Origin: Bryoerythrophyllum caledonicum | Taxonomy: Eukaryota > Streptophyta > Bryopsida > Pottiales > Pottiaceae | Assembly (NCBI GenBank): GCA_963971425.1 | Contig: OZ020519.1 | Span: forward strand, 1,318,028-1,382,027 | Direction of reading: 5' to 3' | Length of the DNA stretch: 64,000 nucleotides | Part shown: positions 1-11,052 of the stretch, one piece after another | How positions within the stretch are numbered: the first letter of the stretch is position 1 | Layout of the letters: each line of letters opens with the position of its first letter | Notes under the pieces: generated by a model | Told to the model about the DNA's origin: nothing | The model's database searches: none | What the model saw: only the letters and a program-made list of their open reading frames with translations | Position numbers and translations under genes: made by a program

Positions 1-79
1 ATAGTGCATGTTTATAGGAGTTGACAAGTATCAAATATGTGCCTATATGTACAATTTCCGATTGACTTTTAAGGATTAA
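1..79 (+). repeat. Right end of a TTAA MITE (type T)
   Basis: The first 79 bases match the right ends of repeats at about 11600-11702 and 14295-14345. They share a stretch like caaatatgtgcctatatgta and a terminal TTTAAGGATTAA. The left part lies outside the window. The element abuts the next MITE and shares its TTAA at 76-79. Confidence 0.55.
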
Positions 80-343
80 CCCCTAAAAGACATGGTGTTC
101 CTTAGAGAAAAAAATTTCAAACATCTTTCAATCTATATGGTCAAAACTTTGACAGGAAAATAAGACATCCTCCTATATGAGTTGTTCAGAAGATCCTATG
201 GTTCCATTCTCAATAAGTTCATTTTGGCACTTTTATGGAAATGGAGTAGGGATCACAAACTCCTACTACTTCTAGGAGGAGACATAAAAACCAACCCGGG
301 ACCCATGCCTAATATATTAAAAAGACGCCCTACATCACATTAA

Positions 344-2410
344 AAAAATGCCAAAATATACTTCATACCTAACACCATAAAATTACAACCGGAATATGGA
401 CACATTGCAAAATCCTTCGCACCTTTCCTAAAAAACACACATACATTACACCACACACATAACAATACACACCCCAACATTGCTCAATACATACAACAAA
501 TAAATACACATCCACCACCCCACATTCTATATGCCCTAGTAGTCACTACTCATCCACACATAGATGAGTGTAACCATCTCCTAAATCCGCAAAATTTGAA
601 CACAACTACATGGACCAATACACTTTTACAAGCTTTAGTGAACTTACAAAATTCACCAGAACGACACATTCACACTCCGCATCCTTATATAAAGTTTCTT
701 GAAGACAACCAAAATATTATAAACCATGAAAGCTCAATACATGAAGAACTATATGACTTTCTACACAGTCAAACCACACCTCCCTCAAGTGAAACAATAA
801 AACTAAAATTCCCTTACCTCCCTAACAATCTCATCAATGAATCACTAAAATGTTTTGACCCCATACCAGAATACACACACCCTCCTCCACCACTTCACTA
901 CATCCCTCCACAAAATCAAAACATTAGATCAAATCAAGAAAATACATACATAATCACCTGGAATGCCTCCTCGCTAAACACTGCCCTCCCTAGCTTACAA
1001 ACTTTGGTAATGCACACAGACACACCGCCAGCCCTCATAGTTATACAAGAAACAAAAGTTTCCGCTACAAAATCCACAAAATATATACAAAATACATTTC
1101 CAGATTATAAACTCATCTTTAATAATACACATGCACTTACAAGATGCATTCAACAACGGAGACCATATACACCTGGCCGAGGTGGCCTCCTTATACTAAT
1201 ACACCAAAAATATGCCTTCCCGGGCAATATCAACAAAATTCCTACCCCAATGCACATATCACCTTACATCCAAATAATCAAAATTACTAATCATCCACTA
1301 CAACCATGGTTAGTATTTCACATGTACATGCCATCCCACCCCGAAGATACTAGATTTATCATAGACATACAAAACACTATTACTTCTCAAATTAACAATA
1401 ACCCCAATCACACATACCTATTATGCAGAGATTTCAACAGAGACATAGCATTAATTGGTCGCCAAAATGGAAATCATAACACCCCTCCTCAAACCATGGA
1501 TTACCAATGGCGCCACTTCACAGAAAATTTAAACTTCACTTACATCAATACCGATACACAATTCTCTAGACAAGGCGGCTATTATTATAGTGATTGGAGT
1601 CAAATAGATGGATTCTATATAAATACAAACAACAATACACAATACACCTCTACAACAAACAAGGATGTAATTCTCAACTCAGACCACGCACCTATACAAT
1701 TGCACATCCCAAATAACACATTAATTAATAGAAATCCCACAATCCTAAGCAATGACACTATACGTATACTCAACCCCATTCCAAAAGACAATATAGAAAA
1801 ATTCAACACAAAATTCTTTGAAGAAAACTCCATACAAATAGAGTTCCTCATAAACACTGTTGAAAATAATAGTCAACTATCACAAGAACAATGGCAAGAA
1901 ACATGCCACACCCTAGACAAAATCATTAATGAAATCTCTGACACACTAGAACAAACTTATAGAGCCCCCCCAATACCTCAAATGACAAACAGAACTTCTC
2001 AACAAGGCGGGTATTTACCCCGCAAACTCTCTAAAACTTGGAAACAACACCTAACCACATACCATGTTATACGAAAAACCATTAGAACTGTAAAAAACAA
2101 CCCCCAATGGCGTAACCACCCCATATGCAATGAACTACTAACCCTACAACACACCCAAATCCCTACCCCGCCGCCTCCGGATCTACCCTACAATACATGG
2201 ATAAAAGATATAACACTAATTGCAAAAAATGCCAACATACAAGCCCGGAAAATAACCACAAAATACGCCAAAGATAACATTAAAAAAGCCATCTCAAAAT
2301 ATAGACAACTACACGAAATCAGCCCCAAAAAAAACTTAATAGAATTTTTTTTAAAAACCTTGAATCCCCGCCGATGGACTGTATCACAGATCAATATAAC
2401 AATATTCTAA
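344..2410 (+). pseudogene. LINE A segment: AP endonuclease domain
   Basis: Open frame from 344 to 2410 without an obvious in-frame ATG at its start. After an N-terminal region rich in Thr, His, Pro and Asn, the exonuclease/endonuclease/phosphatase fold is recognised by TWNASSL, then IQETK, GGLLILI and MYMPS. CRDFNRD follows near 1420-1445, where GDFN is usual. SQIDG lies at 1598-1612 and SDHAP near 1679. In APE-type LINEs this domain nicks the target DNA. The G-to-R change before DFN is the one visible departure at the core motif. The frame is lost near 2400, before the reverse transcriptase, by a shift into another frame. Confidence 0.85.
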
Positions 2411-2589
2411 CTAGCCCCGAAGACATAGCGAATGAAATATTCAACCAACAAACAAAAAGCAATAGACCAACAGTACCAACATGTAATTACCAACCACAAC
2501 ATCCAATTGAATGTACATGTGCAGTACGCCAATACCTATGGCATGACCTTGATGGATTTACCCTTGACAAACGAGGCAAGCCATAAATT

Positions 2590-4047
2590 CCACTACATAA
2601 ATACTTTAACAGAGCCACATACGACACATGCCTTCGAAATCTTGGTAACAACAAAGCCCCAGGCCCAGATCGCATACCAAACTCAATACTAAAAAACATG
2701 CCCCCAAGATTTCATAAATTATCATTCATATTCTTCTCTCACTGCTATAAACAAAAACAAATACCAACCTCATGGAAATCCAGTGCAACAATCTTACTAT
2801 ACAAGAAAGGAGACCCGTCTATACTACCCAACCATAGGCCAATCGCACTAGCTAAAACAATATATAAACTCTTCACTAGTACACTCACCTTTATATTATC
2901 CTCATACGGTGAAAAATTCAAAATCCTACATGACAGTCAAGAAGGATTTAGAGCAGAGAGAAGTACTGCCCGACAAATACAAACTATAATAGCCGCACTA
3001 GAAGATGCTAGATTTACAAACCAAGATATGTACATATTATACGTTGACTTTAAAAATGTCTTTGGCTCAATAGACCATGCTTGACTACTAGCGATAATGA
3101 TTGACCTTGGCTACCCAAAAGATGCAACTACACTTGTTGGAAACAACTACTCCCAATCATCCACTTACTATATCTGTGAACACTTTGGAAAAACGAAACC
3201 TATACCCATTCAAAGGGGAACTATACAAGGGGACACCCTTAGCCCATACCTATTCATTATATTCTTAGAACCACTACTCAAATGGCTAGAACGAGGCCAC
3301 AATGGATACACTTTTGGCACATCACAATTCACAATAAACTCTGCCACATATGCGGATGACCTCACCGCCATAACTAACAAAATTAAATCTATCCAAATAC
3401 AACTCAATAAAATTGATAGATATTGCAAATGGACCGGTATGGACGTAGGTGTCCCAAAATGTGCCGCTAACGGATGCCCAAACAAATCCAAATTGAACCC
3501 CACTACTTTCAAAGCCCTAATGCAAGCCTCTAACATCAATTACCGCAATCAACCAACCCCTATACTACACCAAAATAAACCATACATATACCTAGGTACA
3601 AATCTTGTTCCCTCACTAAAATGGAAAATCCAAATTCACACTACGACCACAAAACTCACCAAACAATGCAAAGAACTAACAACATGCCCGGCCACCATGA
3701 AACAAAAAATAAAAATGGTTGATACCGTACTACGCCCAGGGGTGGCATACAATTTCTACGGTGTACCATACTCTATGCCAGCTATCAAAAAACTTGATCA
3801 AAAAATAATAGCCATACAAAAAACCATATGTGAATTACCAAAATGTACGTCAAATGCAATAACCCAACTCCCACATAACTTATTTGGACTTGAAGCTTTC
3901 TCCCTCAAAAACGCATATCTCCAATGTATAGGCGAACAATTACAAAATGCTTTAAACGATAAAGGTAGGCTTGGAAAAATATATAATGGATTAACTCACT
4001 ATGTCCTTGCCCAATACAGCGGCGCCGAAAACATACCCAGAATTTAA
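2590..4047 (+). pseudogene. LINE A segment: reverse transcriptase
   Basis: The non-LTR reverse transcriptase shows NNKAPGPDRIPN (about 2650-2690), LLYKKGDPS, the NHRPIAL block, GFRAERST, YVDFKNVFGSIDH and RGTIQGDTLSPYLF. The catalytic YADD lies at 3349-3360. A thumb-like region follows, ending in GLEAFSLKNAYL, which is also where copy B meets the window edge. A TGA at 3082-3084 interrupts an otherwise continuous frame straight after the first catalytic block. The domain copies element RNA at a nicked target in the family. Assignment is certain; activity of this copy is unlikely. Confidence 0.9.
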
Positions 4048-4982
4048 AAAAGTTTCTGCATAAGATCACCAATAACACGAACATTTTTCTTATTAAAACA
4101 TATAGCTAAAGCCCACCTTAAAAGTACGCTTCCAAACTTCCTCATTAATCCTACATCACTAGAAATACTATGGCGCCAAGAAACACTAAATCACAACACA
4201 ATCAATGCCCAACTCTCCCAAAAACTCCTCTCAAAAAATATCTTTGAACTAAACCAAATTACTTTACCTAACGGCACACACATCATGAACAATGCGGACT
4301 TTAAAACCTACCACTACACCCCATCAAAATTAGTAAAAAGTGCTCTAAACGTTGCTAAACAACTATTTTGCCATCCAACATGCCCCACCACGTGTCATAC
4401 CCCTTGTAACACACACCCATACTCCTATATACTCCAAGATCCGTTCATCACCATCAACACTAACATCACCCCAAGAAATATCCCCCCCCATCAATCAATC
4501 CCCTTAACCCCCCACATCCATACCACCCCCGTCCCCCAACATACATCCCCAAAAACCCCACCACATATCCTATTAATAATATCATACACCATAAACATAT
4601 CCAACACATAGACATAAATAATATACAAAATATCTACATAAAATATTTATGCCAATGGCAACAAAATGATAACACATACAATAAATGGCTTCCCCAAAGA
4701 GACCTCTTTCCACGACACGACACTAATACTTCCACACACAACACAGAAAAATTAAAACAATACTACCAAAAAATTCAAAACAAAATTTACTCGGACATCA
4801 TCCTAGCCCACCACCCTCAAAAACAATTCACAGACTCAAGATCCGTAACACCACCCATAATTATCCCACTCTTAAACATCTATACAACTGAATGCAACCC
4901 CAAAAACGATATCCTTACATTCTCAAACACAATTAGAATAGATAACAATCAAGCACATCTATATGAAGAAAATGGCCGTCAC
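4048..4982 (+). pseudogene. LINE A segment: linker with Cys/His patch
   Basis: This stretch links the reverse transcriptase to the methyltransferase-like domain. The open piece 4285-4611 contains FCHPTCPTTCHTPCNTH, a run of cysteines spaced three residues apart with flanking histidines. The same run occurs in copy B. It may bind zinc, but the spacing matches no finger I can name. A Pro/His/Thr-rich low-complexity segment follows. Dualen was reported to encode a cysteine protease; I could not recognise one here. Confidence 0.5.
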
Positions 4983-5732
4983 TTGCACACTATCCCCGTT
5001 ACTCGACTCCAATGGCTATGGAATCAATACAATACGAAACTACAAACTCCTACAAACATTGAACCAACAACCCAACCTTTTGAAACCGAACTAACCTGGC
5101 TCTACCAAAGGTATAAATACCGAGTACCTAAAAATGACCCCCTAAAAAATGCGCAATACACAATACCCACACCCATATTAGACTCACTAATTTCATCCTT
5201 TAACATCGAACAATCATATTTTTCCTCCCCGGTCAATTGCTCTACCAAACTAAAAAAAATCTACTCACCTTATGAAAGAGACAAAATATTCGGATCCCTA
5301 GGAAAGGCCTTTGACTACAAATGGACCGGTAAAGGGATAGCTCACCCCCACGATGATAGGGAAATGGAACAAGCAATACACTGGGCTCGACTTGCCGCCA
5401 AACACGACCCAAATAACACAAGCACAATCATCATCACACCAAACAACAATTGGTACCAAAACAACAGTCAACACTCAAACCCATTCCTAGACTCCCATAT
5501 CATTGCAATATTTGAGGCAAATTCAATACCATACGAAGAACCTACGATTCCACCCGAGCTAAAAAAACCCCGAATCGAGCCATCTACATTACAAATACTA
5601 TGTGTCCATCATCAAAATCAAACCCTTGGCACCCTAGAGCAACTTGTCAAACTTACCGCCATATCAGACAATTTAAACATACACAGATTATACACAAAAC
5701 CAGCCCCCCAACACCTATACAGACCCCCGTAA
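4983..5732 (+). pseudogene. LINE A segment: PCIF1-like methyltransferase-fold domain
   Basis: An ordered series of motifs follows the pattern of PCIF1-type adenine methyltransferases. FSSPVN (about 5220-5237) corresponds to the F-x-SPLN motif. YSPYERDKIFGSLGKAFDY corresponds to the YCSAF...FGS-G segment. GKGIAHPHDD then lies where the family has a catalytic NPPF. STIIITPNNNW, SHIIAIFEANSIPY and TLQILCVHHQN follow at the places of later beta strands. The N-P-P-F signature is replaced by A-H-P-H at 5340-5351, and copy B has the same change, so the domain may have lost catalysis or serve binding. The assignment rests on motif order recalled by eye, not on a profile search. Confidence 0.55.
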
Positions 5733-5759
5733 ACCGTAGTAAAAACTGGTCAAAACTAA

Positions 5760-6340
5760 ACTATATCAATAATACATTAAACTACTTCGTCACACCGCCC
5801 CCTCTTCCAAATTATCAACTCATACCACACCAAAATTTAACCCCGCACACAGTTATTTCACCGACGGCTCCTTTAAACCACCAGAACAAATTAGCCCGGG
5901 CTCTTGGCGCAGAGAAAAAGCTGGCTATGGCATATATAATTCTACCAAAGAAATTAAACTAGCCAAAAGACTTCATGGACTACAAAATATCCTTAGAACA
6001 GAACTCATGGCCATTCAAAAAACACTACAAATCATCACAACAAAATACAACAATGAACCCGCACATATATTCACCGATTGTATAAATGCACTCTACCTAC
6101 TAAACACCCAAATAACACACTCTACCCTTCACAATAGCCACCCTGACCAAACCATATTAACGTCAATGGTCCAAATGTTACAAAACCGAACACAAATCAC
6201 AACCCTCCACAAAGTGAGAGCCCATGTCAACATTGATGGTAATGTACAAGCAGACAAATTAGCAAAAGAAGGCAGAGAAAAACACACAAAAATGCCAAAG
6301 ATCCACACGAACATGCCCATGCCACCCCATACTACTTCCA
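5760..6340 (+). pseudogene. LINE A segment: RNase H
   Basis: This is an RNase H domain of the type found in I-group and Dualen LINEs. The acidic residues appear in order: FTDGS (Asp at 5863-5865), RTELMAI (Glu at 6001-6003), FTDCINALYLL (Asp at 6076-6078) and VQADKLAKEGR (Asp at 6253-6255). KVRAH precedes the last motif, as in active RNase H enzymes. It would remove RNA from the RNA/DNA hybrid. All four acidic positions are kept here, while copy B has Asn at the first. The domain is in a different frame from its neighbours on both sides. Confidence 0.85.
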
Positions 6341-6395
6341 AAAAGAAGATTGGCCTTCCAAAGAAGAGACCCCCGACAAAGGCCCAATTAGATTC

Positions 6396-7335
6396 TTGGG
6401 CAAATATCTCAAAAAACAAGACCTCTACAACAACCTTGACACAATCTTAGAAAATATTCCTAACATAGGAAAATGGACTAACAATAACAACATAGACAAT
6501 GAACTCTCTACAAATTTTTGGAAAAACCCCATCATCTCAGACTCACAAATAACATGCCTCATCAAATTCCGTACTGGTCAATATATGGGAAACGCCGGCA
6601 AACAACTCTTCTTAGGAATAGAAATATTCCCATCCATAACATGCCCCATATGCCCCTCAACGGACCCCGATACATGGCTTCATGTTTTACTCAAATGCCA
6701 AAACCACCACATACACTCTCTAATTGTTAAAAGACATAATAAAGCGGTTTGGGAAGTCCGAAAACTAATCACCTCCTACAACAAATCGAGATGTTTCATA
6801 TTAATGAACGCCGGCACCTTTAATAACAATCCACAAGAAAATACGGTCCCTCCTTAGCTACTCCCATGCTCATGTGTAACCCAAAGATGTCATTGCAATG
6901 CTCGGCTAAAACCGGACATCCTTTGTGTTAAAGGTTTACCATACAATGGTCCACCACCCGACCACATTAACCAAGACTACACCATTCAATTTATTGAATT
7001 CACATATTGCAACGACAGATTTTCCCCGGAAACAATCTAAAATAAAATAGATAAACACCAACCTCTTATTGACGACATCATTGCCCTCGGATGGAATGTG
7101 GACCCCCTTATTGTAATCACATCTGGCGCTCGTGCCACCACCTTTATCCCATCTATGAAAACTTTTGAAGATGCCTTTAAAATACCCAATTGAAACAATT
7201 AAAATCACCTTTAAAAACATTAACACCATCGCTACTCAATATGCCATGTCCATTTTACTACATAAACGCAAAATTGAAAACAACCAAGCCCTTCCCGAAA
7301 CACAAGTCCCCCCCAAATTTCTTCCCTCGCCTTGA
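6396..7335 (+). pseudogene. LINE A segment: zinc knuckle and restriction-like endonuclease
   Basis: A CCHC knuckle (CPIC, then H and C, about 6642-6700) has spacing C-x2-C-x9-H-x4-C. A second Cys-rich piece (CSCVTQRCHC) comes next. The PD-(D/E)xK-like endonuclease follows: KPDI at 6909-6920, then IEFTYCNDRF and NKIDKHQPL. This knuckle plus KPD arrangement is that of R2-type and Dualen LINEs. Stops at 6855-6857 and near 7038 break this copy. The equivalent region in copy B is one uninterrupted frame. Confidence 0.75.
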
Positions 7336-7622
7336 CTTATCTTGATTGGTTAGTTTTTGTGGTTTTGGCTACTTGTTTGGTTGGTTTTGTGATTTTTGGT
7401 TACTTGCTTGGTTGGTTTGTGGTTTTGGCTACTCGCTTGGTTAATTAGTTGGTTAATTGATTGATTGTTTGCTTAGGGAGTTTCTGGCTACCCGTTACAT
7501 AGTGTCTACCCTCAAAAGGGGGAAGTAGTTCCAGCTTTCTAATTCCCTGTTCGGTGGGCATGGTCTTAGTAGGGGAACGAACAGACACTTTATTCACGCC
7601 GGTTCAGTTCTTCTTCTTCTTC
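7336..7622 (+). repeat. LINE A 3' UTR with short tandem repeat and TTC tail
   Basis: From 7336 to about 7470 there are imperfect repeats of a unit like tggttttggctacttgcttg. From 7495 to 7622 lies the conserved tail: a stem-like CCTCAAAAGGGGGAAGTAG, then GAACGAACAGACACTTTATT, then five TTC triplets. The last part recurs in the SINE at 45290-45649 and in the LINE copies at 59885 and 60308. Confidence 0.75.
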
Positions 7623-7661
7623 AGGGATGGTTTCAATATGCCTTGATCATGTAAGACTTAA

Positions 7662-8290
7662 GATTGGGGTGATGTTTCTTACAATGGGCACTTAATAATC
7701 ACGTAGAATGATCAGTCACTCTCTCAAGTAGAGTGCATCCCACCTCACACAAGCAATAATTATGTATATTTTATTAGAAGAACCAGGACCAAGAGTAGGA
7801 AATACCAAACACAATGGCCAATCTAGGCATTAATGAACAATGACAATAATGTACAAGAATTAATGAACCTAGGTAGACCTACGCCCATCAACCATCATCG
7901 TACAACACCAGCATGTCGTCCTTCTAGTCACCACCTGATGTCGCATGGCTACAGCCAAAGTTGCACCAGCCAGACATTTGTCCCATATTGTTTGGTACGC
8001 TCTCCAAGCCCCGTTTATATTAGTGCTTGCCAGCAGTCACCTCTGAACATTTGGACTAAGGTTCACCCACAACTAACATCTAACATGGTAGGAGTAGTGA
8101 GCCATACTTTACCTCTCACACGACCTACTATACCATGCGTAGTTGATATAGATGTCTACTTGTTGTAGAACACAATTTATAACATTTTTTGATGCCTTGA
8201 CAACCCAAGTGACTTCATATTATTTTGTTGACGAAAATTGAATGAGTTATGAATTTTCAAAGTATATAGTCATGTTTAGTGGGTGGCCAC
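7662..8290 (+). repeat. Dispersed repeat R, copy 1
   Basis: This non-coding stretch aligns by eye with 12876-13350. Shared runs include gtatattttattagaa and a segment around the bases accta/gcccat. In both places it directly follows an S-type MITE, so T, S and R appear to form one ancestral repeated unit. The open frame at 7833-8168 lies inside it and has no recognisable domain. Confidence 0.55.
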
Positions 8291-8559
8291 CAATAACTAC
8301 CCCCCATGAGCATCAACCAAAAGTAAAAGCATTTGGAGTTGAATGGAAGGCGATGGAATGAAAGTTGGTTGGATATACCTCAATATTGTAGGCGTTGGTT
8401 ACAAGATTCGGTTGGCTACGGAGAGTCTTACATTAATACTTAATTTAAAGAACCTTCAACAATTGATTGAATAAATTATAGTGTTTAGTGTATATTACTA
8501 TATATCATTGACCGTAGCAACTGCTTTCATCTATGTACCATAAATTTTTTATACCACTT

Positions 8560-8645
8560 ATACTATCTAAAATATATACAAAAAATACTATTTATCCTAT
8601 GTGCTAATTATATTATTCATACTAGGTATGTACTAATTAAATCCT
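8560..8645. repeat. TATA-rich satellite patch
   Basis: Degenerate units resembling actatttatcctatgtgcta form a short patch in the opposite orientation to the arrays at 9816 and 14550. From 8291 to 8559 I see no gene or repeat structure. Confidence 0.5.
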
Positions 8646-9815
8646 TTAATCCCTAGATTTCCTTGACAATAGCACACCAAAAACACTTCAAAGTTGTTGA
8701 TTCTATTGCAATGAGTAAGGAAGGAAACAAAACCTTTAATCTCCATTTCTAACCTTAGGATCTCAATTAAGACTTATTAACTAACATACTCACAATATTT
8801 TATAAATTTTGATGGCACGGATTGAAAGATGAAAATTTATGAAGAAGATAAATTGATTCATTTTCTTCCATGCGTTGATTGGATAAGCAGACTTTGACTT
8901 CACTTGGTGTCACTACTTAACCCTTAAACGACAAATCTTTCTAAACAAATTTTACAAAATCTTTGAATTTGAACACCCATATTTAGCTACCATTTACATT
9001 CTAATTATATCACATGATTTTTATTATTCATTCAAGGAATTTTGAAAAAGAAAAATCATTAATATGAATATCCATCATTAGAAAATCATGGTCAAAGTGA
9101 GTTGAAAAATGAAAAAACCAAGCCCCTCGGGCTGACAAATCCGTTTAAGGGTTAAGGTCTAAATTCATTACCATCATGTTAAGCGTGATGTTAGCTCCTT
9201 GTACACCAATTTTTAGAGATAGAGAATGAGTGTGGCATATTCAAAAAAATTGTACAAGGAGTAGAGATTCAAAAAGTGCCAATTTTTGTTTTATTTTATT
9301 ATAGACTAAATATGTCTCACAATGAGAATAATATGGTCAATAATAAAGTTTACAACACATTTTGTAGTACAAAAAAGAAAAAGTAAAGAATAAGAAGATA
9401 TTTAAGTTTTAATGTGGAAAAGGAGAAGTTTTTATTGGTACCTTGCCCGACAATGTGTTACAATGTGTGGAAATATTTGACAATGGATTTAAATTTTAAA
9501 TTTCAATAAAGATAAGAGATTTTTCTGGACAATATGAAAGGAAATAAATGGAACTTGTTAGTTTTGAATACCTCACATTTAAAGAGTCTCCTAAAATTTT
9601 TTTTGGAGTTGCACCAAGTGCCCGCACTGGAGGAGTCTTTCTTTAATATGGCATATTTCTTTTACTGTAAGTCCGATGAGAACAAAAAGTATCCTCCCAT
9701 GAACCTTTTGTCTTCTTGCATCTCCATACAAAATTTCATGAATTGCAAATTTAAATTGCAACCATAAGAACGTGCCGAAGATTCGCAAAAGCCCACCTCG
9801 GGACTTTTTTCATTT
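8646..9815 (-). mobile_element. TTAA element, type F1, diverged minus-strand copy
   Basis: It starts at TTAA 8646-8649 and carries the inverted F1 landmarks: a sequence like ccaaaaacacttcaaagttg, then ggcacggattgaaaga, then the tract with gtgcccgcact near 9620. The right end is eroded near 9815. A younger small element (8917-9155) sits inside it. Confidence 0.6.
8917..9155. mobile_element. Nested 239-bp TTAA MITE
   Basis: The element runs from TTAACCCTTAAACGACAAAT to the inverse of TTAACCCTTAAACGGATTTG, giving inverted ends of about 14 bp plus further partial match. TTAA stands at both borders (8917-8920 and 9152-9155). The host F1 sequence resumes on both sides. No coding capacity. Confidence 0.75.
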
Positions 9816-10560
9816 AGGAGTTCAGCTATATACCAATTATACTATTAATACTATGCACTAATTAAACATAGGTTAAATAGTATAATTTGTATCTGGTATA
9901 AATAGTGTAATTGATATAGTTCAAAAGGCTTCATTAGAGTATAGTGTAACAAATATAATTGGTATATAGTTTAAAATGATTTATTGATTGATACATAGTA
10001 TATATAATATAATTAGTACACAAAATAAATGGTATAATTTTTATATTTTATAAAATGGTATAAGTGGTACATAGTACAAATGGTACAATTGATATATTGT
10101 ATAAATGATATAATTGCTACATAGTATAAATAGTGTAACTAGGACATATTATAAATAGTGTACAACTCTTATAATAAAACTCTTATTATAAAATTACAAA
10201 GGAATATACCGGATGATATCTAGGGACCCCATGAAGTGACATGTGGCAATACCCTCCTCTACTTTAATACTTTTATTTTACATACCTATGCAATTTAGGT
10301 ATATAATGGGTATCTAAAGTAATCATTGAGGCACACGTTTACATAGTTCAAAATTGCCCTTTGACAATATGTAATTTACTAGTAAAATTATCATATGGTT
10401 TAACTAGTACATTGTTTGAATAGTATAATTGGTACATTGTTTAAATAATAATAGTAAATATAATAAAAATAATATCACGATACTATTTGAATAATCATGT
10501 AACTACACTAAAAGTAATGTTGCCATACTATATTCAAGATAATCATATAACAGGCAGCTT
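9816..10560. repeat. TATA-rich satellite arrays with spacer
   Basis: From 9816 to about 10190 and again near 10375-10470, degenerate units like tagtataaatagtacaattg repeat. The spacer 10190-10375 and the part to 10560 show no gene. The same units form 14550-15200. The units are too diverged to fix a period by eye; about 20-27 bp seems likely. Confidence 0.6.
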
Positions 10561-10923
10561 GGATTAGACTCCAATCTTCTCTCTTAATTACAACAATACT
10601 TGGTCTTCACTCATTTACAACATACCTAAGCGGGGCTCAAGCTTGGCGTTGGGCCCGCTGAGTACACATGTTTACGCAGCCCATAGCAAGCGGAGCTCGC
10701 CCAAGCCGGTCAGGAGACTATGATTGGCCCTCTTTTTCAAAAGTGATTGCGTGATGTGTCACTAATATTTATGATTGCATAACATGTGAGGACCAATAAT
10801 TACAGAATGGTGGGATGCATGCACTGTGAGTTTGATAAACAACTATTATTATGGGTTCATTTTATTCATATTTTAAAAATTATGATTTAAACAAGTATTG
10901 ATAACTTCTGTGATTTTATCTCT
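10561..10923. other. Stretch without recognised features
   Basis: There is no open frame of note. A GC-richer patch at 10620-10720 contains two similar runs (aagcggggctcaagcttggc and a diverged partner around aagcggagctc), perhaps a small old duplication. Confidence 0.3.
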
Positions 10924-11052
10924 TCTAATCCTTAAATGTCATAAGGTGCCATTGATGGCCATAGTATTCTGCACATATGGTGCCATATTTGAACATGATA
11001 AAGTTTAGATATTGAAGTGACCTCTAGATGAAAGACATTAGTTGAAGAATCA

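Larger units (their letters stand above)
254..7622 (+). mobile_element. Near full-length Dualen-like LINE, copy A
   Basis: This non-LTR retrotransposon of about 7.4 kb is flanked by a 6-bp target duplication (AGGGAT at 248-253 and 7623-7628). Its 3' end is a run of TTC triplets rather than poly(A). Domains in order are AP endonuclease, reverse transcriptase with YADD, a Cys-rich patch, a PCIF1-like domain, RNase H, a CCHC zinc knuckle and a C-terminal PD-type endonuclease. Two endonucleases plus RNase H define the Dualen (RandI) lineage first described in Chlamydomonas. The reading frame changes several times and carries in-frame stops, so this copy is not autonomous. A second copy lies at 60308-64000 on the minus strand. 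Confidence 0.88.
76..7661. mobile_element. Small TTAA MITE (type S) split by LINE copy A
   Basis: The left part (76-253) begins TTAACCCCTAAAAGACATGG. The right part (7629-7661) ends near a TTAA at 7658-7661. Together they match the uninterrupted copy at 12657-12875. The LINE inserted at a position corresponding to the base run agcgatgg of that copy and duplicated AGGGAT (248-253 and 7623-7628). TTAA ends and a CCC start resemble piggyBac-type elements, but no transposase is present. Confidence 0.7.

Noticed and set aside
1615-1857. Antisense open frames across the LINE copies (also 3210-3539, 6129-6419, 61044-61451)
   Set aside because: They are mirror images of the LINE coding frames and have no domains of their own.
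4048-4982. A cysteine protease domain as reported for Dualen
   Set aside because: No Cys...His catalytic arrangement could be recognised; the cysteines are regularly spaced and look metal-binding.
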